This document shows positions 7,741 to 13,224 of a DNA stretch of 14,906 nucleotides, in pieces; positions within the stretch are counted from its first letter, which is position 1; every line of letters starts with the position of its first letter. The notes beneath the pieces were generated by a model that was not told where the DNA came from, did no database searches, and saw nothing but the letters and a program-made list of their open reading frames with translations. Source of the DNA: an uncultured Desulfomonile sp. (lineage in GTDB: Bacteria; Desulfobacterota; Desulfomonilia; Desulfomonilales; Desulfomonilaceae); NCBI GenBank assembly GCA_937915285.1, contig CALDNG010000327.1, positions 1-14,906 on the forward strand, read 5' to 3'. A program made the translations under genes and the position numbers.

Positions 7741-8686
7741 TAGTGAAATATCGATGACCGGGCTTCGATTAATTACTCAATAACATCACCCCATACTATA
7801 TTAAGAAGACCCACCCGCCCACCCTTAGCGGATGGCCGCGCTTAAGCAGCCTCGATGCACGGATTGCGCGCGGCCTGCTTAGCCGGAATGGCGCTCGGCA
7901 TTGGCTTGCTTCGTCGCGAAGAGATCGATTGCGATCGTGTCTGGTTCGCTCCTTGCGCCTTCTCCGTCGCGCCATAATTACCTCGACCGCCGTACTGGTC
8001 CCCACATTGGGTTGCTCCACGACCAGCTCGCAGACCCACCAGCCCCCGCCCGCCACCCATTTGGCCCAGCCTTCCCGAAGGTTTGGGATGCCCTTCGGGA
8101 GAGGTTTGGGATATACCTCGACCAAAAAGAGAACTCTCCCTTAAGCCCATCCAGAAGTAGAGAACAATTGTACTTGCCCCGACCAGAAAGAGGGGGTGAT
8201 CCCGATAATCCGTGGAGTATTGAACCACAAGACGGAGTGTTCCAGACCATACGGGGTGTATTGAATCAGGAAAGCGGATGGCGCGGGTTGTTTGGGTGGT
8301 AGTTGGCGCATAACATCCATTATCGTCGCTTGCTATGGAAGTCTCCGTCTTCGGTTGGATTGGGTTATGAATAGCCGTGTGTTGCTTTTCAGGCTGCGCC
8401 GATAAATTAATTATGCGCCGTATGATTTGCGTTGGTCACCGTGTGATTTGTATAGACGTTGTGTTCTTGTTCGCCCGCGCCTATTTCGCTAATCTCGCGC
8501 AGCTTATTCGCGTATTGCGGCCAGCTCATAGGATGAAGCCATTCGATTGTGGCTGGCCTTGCGCGAAACGCTTCAGCGCTTCGATTTTCGGCCTTGCTGC
8601 TCTCGCTGGGGGCTGACGGAATGTAGTTCTTACGACGATCGTGAGTATTTGCCCCATGCTCGCGCTTGCTGGCGGCCGAATGTTTT
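7741..8686. other. Non-coding GC-rich stretch with degenerate repeats
   Basis: I see no convincing gene. Open frames here are shadows on opposite strands with biased composition. Notable pieces are a hairpin at 8073-8100, a hairpin GGCCAGC/GCTGGCC around 8519-8555, and early, degenerate versions of the later repeats: a CATACGGGGTGTA near 8248-8260 and a GGTCACCGTGTGA near 8434-8446. These suggest that the repeat array starting at 8687 once extended further left. Confidence 0.5.
8073..8100 (+). repeat. 9-bp perfect inverted repeat (hairpin)
   Basis: TCCCGAAGG (8073-8081) pairs with CCTTCGGGA (8092-8100) across a 10-base loop. The loop contains GGTTTGGGAT, which recurs at 8104-8113 just after the hairpin. 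There is no T-tract, so a terminator is not indicated. Confidence 0.6.
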
Positions 8687-8731
8687 GCCTGTCACGCCCC
8701 TTGCTAATGAAGGCCAAGGGTCGCGCCAGGC
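8687..8731 (+). repeat. 45-bp palindromic hairpin, copy 1
   Basis: First of four copies. The outer arms GCCTG/CAGGC are preserved, and the inner stem is CCCTTG/CAAGGG. This copy differs at several bases from copies 2-4 but keeps or improves pairing, a hint of selection on structure. It is 203 bases before copy 2. Confidence 0.85.
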
Positions 8732-8765
8732 TGTTGTTACACAGCCCTTGATGATTCTAGAGACA

Positions 8766-8880
8766 TACGGGGCTGTACGAGTAGATAAGTAAGAAGTCCC
8801 CGTTGTTAGGATAGAGTTACGGGGCAGTACGAGTCAATAAGTAAGAACTTACGATGTGTTGTTAGAATTACGGGGTGCAT
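8766..8880 (+). repeat. About 52-bp tandem sub-repeats with TACGGGG core
   Basis: TACGGGG starts at 8766, 8818 and 8869, so the period is 52 then 51 bases. The first two units share TACGGGGC-n-GTACGAGT and AATAAGTAAGAA-like tails; the third is partial. Related cores recur at 8967 and 9116 inside the 149-bp units. This local duplication accounts for copy 1 to copy 2 spacing being 203 rather than 149. Confidence 0.8.
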
Positions 8881-8889
8881 AGAGATACT

Positions 8890-8934
8890 GCCTGTCACGT
8901 CCCTTGCCATAAAGGGCCAAGGTCCGCGCCAGGC
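8890..8934 (+). repeat. 45-bp palindromic hairpin, copy 2
   Basis: Identical to copy 3 over 45 bases. Arms GCCTGTCACG and CGCGCCAGGC pair with two mismatches, and CCTTG/CAAGG forms the inner stem; an alternative inner hairpin CCCTT/AAGGG is also possible, so the structure could switch. Confidence 0.85.
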
Positions 8935-9038
8935 TCTTGAAAGCACTTACCGGTTGTTTCGAGTATTACGGGGCAGTACGACTAATTATGTGAGAGGTTA
9001 CCGTGTGACCAAGAGATTCTGGTGAGTATAGAGATTAC

Positions 9039-9083
9039 GCCTGTCACGTCCCTTGCCATAAAGGGCCAAGGTCCGCGCCAGGC
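9039..9083 (+). repeat. 45-bp palindromic hairpin, copy 3
   Basis: Identical to copy 2 and exactly 149 bases after it. It heads the second 149-bp tandem unit. Confidence 0.85.
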
Positions 9084-9187
9084 TGCTGATAGCACTTACC
9101 GTCTGTTTCAAAAATTACGGGGCGGTACGACCAATTATGTAAGAGGTTACCGTGTGACCGAGAGATTCTGGTGAGTATAGAGATTAC

Positions 9188-9232
9188 GCCTGTCACGTCC
9201 CTTGCCATGAAAGGCCAAGGTCCGCGCCAGGC
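9188..9232 (+). repeat. 45-bp palindromic hairpin, copy 4
   Basis: It is 149 bases after copy 3 and differs from it at two loop-proximal bases. The sequence after it does not resemble the rest of the unit, so the array ends here. Confidence 0.85.
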
Positions 9233-9294
9233 TCTTTGAACAACACAATCAGAATTTATAGTTAAACCCAGGATTGGAAGAGGAAGAATTAGTC

Positions 9295-9315
9295 GCCCCT
9301 TCGGGGCTCCATATT
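9295..9315 (+). terminator. Possible intrinsic terminator after the repeat array
   Basis: GCCCC (9295-9299) pairs with GGGGC (9303-9307) around TTC, and a T5 run begins seven bases later. The stem is short but GC-only. It is well placed to end a + strand transcript through the hairpin array, if one exists. Confidence 0.45.
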
Positions 9316-10760
9316 TTTAAAAAACCACAAGCGCCGATCTGAGAAAAGTCGATATGAAAAGAAAAAGTTCAAAGACGGCCACGTCTTCTGAAAGCCCTAC
9401 TTAGAGCCCCTTCCCCAAACGTGCTTCTTTTTTTTGCTTCTGCGCCTTCTGGTTGCCTTTTTCACTCTGGTGGCTTGGCCCACCCCGCACCGCTCATTGC
9501 GCCGGAACGCGGATAGGACGCTTCTTCGGTCGCCTCCTTAAAAGGTGGCTCCCGAGGCCCCGCCTGTTGCTTCGTCGCCTCTGGGTTGCTGCTCCGCCTG
9601 TTTTGCCTCTCCGTCACTTGTTGCCTTCTCGTGGTGGCTGGGGGCCGCGTCCCCCCGCAAACCGACGCTGCTTCGCGGTCAGGGTGGGCCTGCTCTCCCC
9701 GGGTAGGCCATGCGACCGCAAAGATCACATATCTAGTCCGCCAGTCGCTCTTTCGAGAGCATGCGTCGGTATTTAGGACACCCCCCACTTTCCAAGGACG
9801 CTTCGAGTCGTTTCGTGTCACGACATGTACCGGTGAGCCAGTTAGCCTCCGCTGATTCCAGGAACCTTCAGCCACAAACACGATGATCACGCCGTTGAAT
9901 AGGCCATCGGTTCCCGCGCCAGACCCCACTTGCAATCTCAGATTCAACGCCGCTCCCTACAAGGGCATCCTTCAATCTCGCTGTCCATGCTCACCAGCGC
10001 GCGCCCTATTCCTCACTCGCATGACGTGTCGCCCGCCTGTATTGATCCAATATTGGCTCGCTCTAAGGTTGCTGATTTATGCGCCGCTCGCCAATATCGC
10101 GTTTTCAAAGGGCGATTCATCCTCTCGCAGTCTCCGGCTTTTCAGTATCGTTGCGTGCTCTGGACTACGCTCGTGTTCCCTTGGGCCGCGCCTGCTGGTT
10201 CGGGGTTCGTCATCGTCCCGGAATTGATTGTCCATGACGATTCCTCACCCTTTGCTCTAGCGCTGATATTGTGTATTGAAATCTGGTGGCGGCTCTTCTA
10301 TACGACTTCCAGGCTTCGCCGGCTCCGCAATCCATCATCGCTCCCGCGCCGCGTCACGCCTAATGCCTGCCATGTGGCTGCATGATTCGCGCCGCGTCTG
10401 GTCTTCCGCGCTGCTGTTACACTCCGCCGGACTTGCTCAGCCAGGAAAGGGATGCGATTTGAAATCCACCGTCACGGCCATTGCATAATCCAAAGCCAAA
10501 GCCAATGGCCGATGCCGGAAATCGCGCTCTTTTTGTCGTCTCGGCCAAAACAGGCTTTGCGCTGGCCGCTTCCGCGAGATGACCAGTCACGATCTTTGCA
10601 TTCGCATCAAATATCGCGCCTTATGGTCCCCTCGCTTCATGCTTCATGCCAACGCTAACGGCCCGCAACCGCGTTGTCATGCCCAGCGCCGCCGCCCTCG
10701 ACTCCGGTTCTGCTCGCTGTCGCTGCGCCCAGAATTATAGGATGGGCTCTCATGTGCTAC
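9316..10760. other. Pyrimidine-rich stretch, no supportable gene
   Basis: The + strand is strongly C/T-rich from about 9420. Open frames exist on both strands but overlap each other, have odd composition (Arg, Pro, Ser) and mostly lack ribosome sites, so I call none. Small hairpins are frequent, for example AAGACG/CGTCTT (9372-9387), GCTCT-TTCG-AGAGC (near 9747-9760) and GTCGT/ACGAC near 9809. It may be decayed sequence or an uncharacterised RNA or DNA element. Confidence 0.5.
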
Positions 10761-10805
10761 ACATTTCCCCCGACGACAAGAAAGGGCGCCCGCCGGGGGA
10801 AATGT
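10761..10805. repeat. 12-bp perfect inverted repeat
   Basis: ACATTTCCCCCG (10761-10772) pairs with CGGGGGAAATGT (10794-10805) around a 21-base loop. The arms look like terminal inverted repeats of a miniature element, but the span is only 45 bp and no target duplication is evident. A T-rich run begins 16 bases later, too distant for a normal terminator. Confidence 0.7.
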
Positions 10806-10842
10806 ATGGCTGTTTAAATCTCTTTTTTTTTCTTTTTAATAT

Positions 10843-10864
10843 TCCACCTTTTAGAAAAGGTGGA
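10843..10864. repeat. 22-bp near-perfect palindrome
   Basis: TCCACCTTTT (10843-10852) and AAAAGGTGGA (10855-10864) pair perfectly around AG. It follows a T-rich run on the + strand. It could be an operator or a cruciform; no gene start is nearby to support control. Confidence 0.75.
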
Positions 10865-10900
10865 GCCAAACCAATGGTTTTAATGCAATTGGATCAGCCA

Positions 10901-10988
10901 AAGGCTTCGCCTGGGATCTTCTCATGCCTGCTTCGCATCGACGATCGGCCCCTTTGCTCTGCCTCCAACTCAAGGCTTCGCCTGGGAT
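10901..10988 (+). repeat. 17-bp direct repeats with small hairpin
   Basis: AAGGCTTCGCCTGGGAT occurs at 10901-10917 and 10972-10988, 71 bases apart. Each copy holds a mini-hairpin AGGC-TTC-GCCT. Related GGCTTCGCC hairpins occur near 10309, 11157 and 11877, so this is a recurring motif of the non-coding region. Confidence 0.7.
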
Positions 10989-11309
10989 GTTTCTCGTCCG
11001 CCTCCGCCCGCATGAAGTAATCAAAGGCAAAAACCAAAAGGCCAAAGGCAGGTCACTAATGAATGTCTTGTTCTGCAATGCCTCGGCTTTGTCCGTGCGT
11101 CTTTGGCTCCCCGAAGGTTCGGTTTTTCTGTTTTCGGATTGCCGCCTTTCCGACTGGCTTCGCCAGACGATCGGCGGCTCTGCCCGGGCTCGCTCCGGTG
11201 GTCCGGCGTCATTTGCCGGTTCTCAATTGGCCTTCGCAAATCAATATGGCTGATGCATTGGCTTGGCTGGCCTGTCGGCCTGCCCGGCCTCTTCTGGTTA
11301 TTCTCGATA
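10989..11309. other. Non-coding GC-rich stretch with short repeats
   Basis: I see no convincing gene. Short repeats include AAAGGC/CCAAA-type runs at about 11023-11050, also seen near 10490-10510, and hairpin CTGGC-TTC-GCCAG near 11155-11167. The 14-mer TTTTCGGCCTTGCT at 11314-11327, inside the adjoining small gene, also occurs at 8585-8598. Confidence 0.45.
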
Positions 11310-11465
11310 TCACTTTTCGGCCTTGCTCAAATGGTCCTTCAGTATCCATCTTACATACTGGCTGAATGAAAGGCCGGCTGTCCTCCCCAGGCGATCCAGC
11401 CTGTCATGATCTTCTTTGCTAAGATAAATCTGATATTTCACTAATTTATCACTGCTCTCCGTCAT
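11310..11465 (-). CDS. Ribbon-helix-helix (CopG/Arc-like) DNA-binding protein, 51 residues
   Basis: The protein has the ribbon-helix-helix plan: a strand VKYQIYLS (9-16), helix A KEDHDRLDRLGRTAG (17-31), the turn LSFS, and helix B QYVRWILKDHLS (36-47). Its 51 residues are typical for stand-alone members. These proteins dimerise and place the strand in the major groove, usually as repressors of their own or neighbouring operons. The ATG is preceded by GGGGGAACGGGA. It diverges from the operon that ends in the recombinase. A near-palindrome at 11499-11518 and the TATGTC repeats at 11554-11619 lie in the shared control region and are likely binding sites (inference). Confidence 0.78.
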   Translation of the reverse strand: MTESSDKLVKYQIYLSKEDHDRLDRLGRTAGLSFSQYVRWILKDHLSKAEK

Positions 11466-11498
11466 TCCCGTTCCCCCGATTTTGTTATTCTTTGTGGT

Positions 11499-11518
11499 TG
11501 TAACATATTGATATTACA
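11499..11518. promoter_or_regulatory. Near-palindromic operator candidate
   Basis: TGTAA-C-ATAT then TG then ATATTACA reads as an inverted repeat with one inserted base. It lies 34 bases before the ribbon-helix-helix start codon, where an autoregulatory operator would be expected. Confidence 0.5.
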
Positions 11519-11551
11519 TAACTATTTCTTCATTTTTGACGCATTTTTTTC

Positions 11552-11580
11552 TTGACATACGTCTCTAAGAGGTCTAAAGT
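11552..11580 (+). promoter_or_regulatory. Sigma70-like promoter for the integrase operon
   Basis: A perfect -35 box TTGACA (11552-11557) is followed by a 17-base spacer and TAAAGT (11575-11580), matching 4 of 6 -10 positions. A T-rich run precedes the -35. Transcription would start near 11587 and run through the 40-residue gene to the recombinase. Confidence 0.65.
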
Positions 11581-11619
11581 ATGTCTCATATATGTCCCGT
11601 ATATGTCTTGCACATATAC
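11554..11619. promoter_or_regulatory. Cluster of TATGTC operator half-sites
   Basis: TATGTC occurs at 11580, 11591 and 11602, exactly 11 bases apart, so the copies lie on one face of the helix. An inverted copy, GACATA, is at 11554-11559, and GACATAC/GTATGTC form a perfect 7-bp inverted repeat bracketing the -10 region. A further inverted, degenerate copy is ACATATAC at 11612-11619. The cluster covers the promoter and start point, so a bound protein would repress it. Confidence 0.7.
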
Positions 11620-11649
11620 ACCCATTGCTTTCAACATGCAACATTAAAC

Positions 11650-11663
11650 GACGTTTTAACGTC
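11650..11663 (+). promoter_or_regulatory. Small palindrome in the operon leader
   Basis: GACGTT-TT-AACGTC is a perfect 6-bp inverted repeat 6 bases before the AGGAGG of the 40-residue gene. It could act as an operator or as a leader hairpin near the ribosome site. Confidence 0.45.
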
Positions 11664-11680
11664 TCGATAGGAGGTTCCCC

Positions 11681-11803
11681 ATGTTTCGGTTGCCTTGGTC
11701 TTTTCAGCTTTTCAATCTTATCTTGGAGGCCTTGAGCCTTTTGCTCTTTCCCGATCCATCGCCGCATAAGGATTCGCATTCTGAGTATGACATTTACGAT
11801 TAG
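11681..11803 (+). CDS. 40-residue small hydrophobic protein
   Basis: AGGAGG followed by six bases and ATG is one of the strongest ribosome sites in the window, and the integrase has almost the same leader (GGAGGTCCCC-ATG). The product starts with a hydrophobic helix (WSFQLFNLILEALSLLLF, residues 6-23) and ends in an acidic hydrophilic tail (HKDSHSEYDIYD). One membrane-spanning or membrane-surface helix is likely. It is the first gene after the repeat-covered promoter, about 100 bases before the next gene. I recognise no family. A type I toxin-like peptide or a small membrane regulator is possible. It overlaps an open frame on the - strand that I reject. Confidence 0.55.
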   Translation: MFRLPWSFQLFNLILEALSLLLFPDPSPHKDSHSEYDIYD

Positions 11804-11873
11804 TCGCCCGCCGGTTTCTTCACGGATTTCGTCTGTAACAGCTTGGCGCTCTTCCATGGGCGCCATTAATCAC

Positions 11874-11890
11874 CCCGGCGCTTCGCCGGG
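11874..11890 (+). repeat. 7-bp GC hairpin before small gene
   Basis: CCCGGCG-CTT-CGCCGGG forms a very stable hairpin 6 bases before the GGGGGG ribosome-site region of the next gene. There is no T-tract. It may be an mRNA stability or attenuation element. Confidence 0.6.
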
Positions 11891-11906
11891 TTAAATGGGG
11901 GGTATC

Positions 11907-12104
11907 ATGGAACACTCTGAATTGATCGACACTTTTTACGCCTGGTATCACGCTCTTCGCCCTGTGATCATCGATGAATGCCGTAGGCGCCGTGAACGGG
12001 CAGAAGCTATGGCCTTCTATCGCGAAAAACGCCGGGCCAAAGCTCGCTACCGCAGACGACACGGCCTGTTCGCCATTTATGAGCGCAACGAGTTTGCCGA
12101 TTAA
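11907..12104 (+). CDS. Small Arg-rich basic protein, 65 residues
   Basis: ATG 11907 is chosen because a GGGGGGT run lies just upstream; the in-frame ATG 11895 lies in that run and has no site of its own. The product starts MEHSELIDTFYAWYHALRP and then becomes very basic (RRRRERAEAMAFYREKRRAK and ARYRRRHG). This looks like an Arg-rich helix that could bind nucleic acid. Small basic proteins next to an integrase are often excision directionality factors, but no recognised excisionase motif is visible. It lies in the operon between the hydrophobic peptide and an acidic 65-residue protein. Confidence 0.65.
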   Translation: MEHSELIDTFYAWYHALRPVIIDECRRRRERAEAMAFYREKRRAKARYRRRHGLFAIYERNEFAD

Positions 12105-12120
12105 CCAACCGCTTCGTGTC

Positions 12121-12144
12121 CCGGCTGGCAATGGGGCCAGCCGG
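12121..12144 (+). repeat. 9-bp GC hairpin between the two small genes
   Basis: CCGGCTGGC (12121-12129) pairs perfectly with GCCAGCCGG (12136-12144) around AATGGG. It lies 37 bases before the next start codon and has no T-tract, so transcript protection or partial attenuation is more likely than termination. Confidence 0.65.
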
Positions 12145-12180
12145 CTCCACTGCGCCATAAGCCACGGAAGGGATCCTGAA

Positions 12181-12378
12181 ATGCAAACACTTATGAACTT
12201 TGAATTTCTTGATTATGTCCGATCTGTCAATGACCGGATGAAACAGGCCTGCGGTATGACCGCTTATGAGTTGGTCGATCAGATATGGAAGGACTGTTTT
12301 GATCATGGATTGCCGCCATCGGAGGCGGTGGCCATGTTCCTTGCGGATAACGAACACTTGTTTACGACCGATGACTAA
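12181..12378 (+). CDS. Small acidic protein, 65 residues
   Basis: ATG 12181 is chosen because GGAAGGGA ends about 7 bases upstream. The protein is acidic and helical: MNFEFLDYVRSVNDRM, then AYELVDQIWKDCFDHGLPPSEAV, then MFLADNEH. The W-x-D/C-F-x-x-G-x-x-P-x-E-A pattern is common in short plasmid or element proteins of unknown function. It sits 36 bases before the recombinase and 76 bases after the basic small protein, so the pair could interact by charge. No enzymatic motif is seen. Confidence 0.68.
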   Translation: MQTLMNFEFLDYVRSVNDRMKQACGMTAYELVDQIWKDCFDHGLPPSEAVAMFLADNEHLFTTDD

Positions 12379-12414
12379 TCTCTTTTTTATGACTTCGCCG
12401 TTTTGGAGGTCCCC

Positions 12415-13182
12415 ATGATCGCCTTTATTGAATACATGAAACTCCAGGGTTTAAGCCTGAACACCATGGCTGCTTATATGGCCACTGTCAGGATGTTTCT
12501 CGCTCGCCATGACCCTGATCTGGCTACGCCGATGGATGTTCGCAATTTCATTTACAGCATGTCCCCGCCGTCACGCCGTCGCCACTGGGCTGCCCTCAAG
12601 GCGTTTTATCGCAGGCGTCCATATAATCCGGTTGCCGATATACCGATACCGCCTGCGACTATCCCGCGCATTCATGTCCCCTCAGTTACGGAAGCGTCTT
12701 TGATCATTGAATCCGTCACGGATCCCCGGAACCGGTTGATCCTCGAATTGCTTTACGGATCCGGTTTTAGGGTTGGCGCCCTGATTCGGATCCGCATTTC
12801 GGATGTTGATCTGTCGAATCGATGGATTGTATTGCACGACAAAGGCGCTCGCCAGCATGTGAAACCGTTTGGAGCTAAAGCCGCTCAATGGATGGGTCGA
12901 TACCTTTCTGAAAGGCGGTCACATTCTGATCTTTTGTTTCCGGGGCTCACGGATCGGACCGTTCGCCGGATAATTGCCAACGCCTGCGACCGGGTAGGGC
13001 TGCCCCGGATCGGTCCCCATTCTTTCCGGCATGCTTTCGCAGCTCATGTCCGTAAAAATGGCGCCGACATCGTGGAACTGAAGAATTTACTGGGCCACAG
13101 TAGGATTGAATCAACCGAACGCTACCTGGCAATAACGCCCGTCACGCTGACTGAATCCCTGAAAAAGCATCCGCGAAAATAA
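12415..13182 (+). CDS. Tyrosine recombinase/integrase (XerD-like)
   Basis: This 255-residue protein has an N-terminal SAM-like core-binding domain (about 1-85) and a catalytic domain with all six expected residues: R119 (GSGFRVGALIRI), K143 (HDKGARQ), H202-x-x-R205 (HSFRHAFAAH), H228 (LLGHSRIESTERYL) and nucleophile Y237. It lacks the long N-terminal arm-binding domain of lambda-type integrases, so it is more like Xer/small integron-like recombinases. The likely job is site-specific integration or resolution of the element. GGAGG precedes ATG 12415 by six bases, so the upstream TTG 12403 is not used. It is last in the + strand operon and converges on the AcrVA2-like gene. No attachment site is recognised. 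Confidence 0.9.
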   Translation: MIAFIEYMKLQGLSLNTMAAYMATVRMFLARHDPDLATPMDVRNFIYSMSPPSRRRHWAALKAFYRRRPYNPVADIPIPPATIPRIHVPSVTEASLIIESVTDPRNRLILELLYGSGFRVGALIRIRISDVDLSNRWIVLHDKGARQHVKPFGAKAAQWMGRYLSERRSHSDLLFPGLTDRTVRRIIANACDRVGLPRIGPHSFRHAFAAHVRKNGADIVELKNLLGHSRIESTERYLAITPVTLTESLKKHPRK

Positions 13183-13195
13183 CTCGAAACAAGCC

Positions 13196-13223
13196 GAATT
13201 GCCGTCGATCAAGACGGCAATTC
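13196..13223. terminator. 11-bp perfect inverted repeat between convergent genes
   Basis: GAATTGCCGTC (13196-13206) and GACGGCAATTC (13213-13223) pair perfectly around GATCAA. It lies exactly between the recombinase stop and the stop of the - strand gene, where a bidirectional terminator belongs. T-tracts on both sides are poor, so termination efficiency is uncertain. Confidence 0.72.
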
Positions 13224-13224
13224 C

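Larger units (their letters stand above)
8890..9187 (+). repeat. Two 149-bp tandem repeats
   Basis: Units 8890-9038 and 9039-9187 are the same length and differ by eye at about 12 positions (about 92% identity). Each starts with the 45-bp hairpin, then has TACGGGGC-n-GTACGA, AATTATGT, and a small hairpin GGTTAC-CGT-GTGACC, and ends in GTATAGAGATTAC. A third unit starts at 9188 but is lost after its hairpin. The changes lie mainly between the hairpin and the TACGGGG core. Confidence 0.9.

Noticed and set aside
7796..8228. Overlapping - strand frames of 109 and 128 residues and a + strand frame of 133 residues
   Set aside because: They overlap each other, are Arg/Gly/Ser/Pro-biased, and show no motif or good ribosome site.
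8300..8340. Integron attC-like GTTGGCGCATAAC
   Set aside because: No matching partner core site or imperfect palindrome of attC type, and the recombinase is not recognisably IntI.
8687..9232. CRISPR array
   Set aside because: The intervals between repeats are about 104-158 bases and are themselves repeated, not unique spacers. The repeats are palindromic 45-mers and there are no cas genes.
9462..9947. 161-residue - strand frame
   Set aside because: TTG start, Arg/Pro-rich composition typical of GC-rich non-coding DNA, and no recognisable domain.
10077..10235. 52-residue - strand frame with an AGGA ribosome site
   Set aside because: The product is almost only Asp, Glu, Arg and Pro, as expected for any frame on this purine-rich strand. 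Evidence is insufficient.
9883..10385. + strand frames of 114 and 151 residues
   Set aside because: They cover the same DNA in two frames with Ser/Arg/Leu bias, so neither is convincing.
10452..10658. 68-residue + strand frame with AGGAAAGGG before ATG
   Set aside because: The ribosome site is good, but the protein is rich in His, Arg, Ser and Gln, begins in a CCAAAG-type simple repeat, and has no domain. Kept only as a low-probability gene.
10761..10840. Intrinsic terminator at the 12-bp inverted repeat
   Set aside because: The T-rich run begins 16 bases after the stem, too far for a standard terminator, and no gene ends upstream.
11522..11866. 114-residue open frame on the - strand
   Set aside because: It overlaps the 40-residue + strand gene with its strong ribosome site, the + promoter and the regular TATGTC repeats. 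Its own ribosome site is weak, so it is most likely a shadow, although its composition is not absurd.
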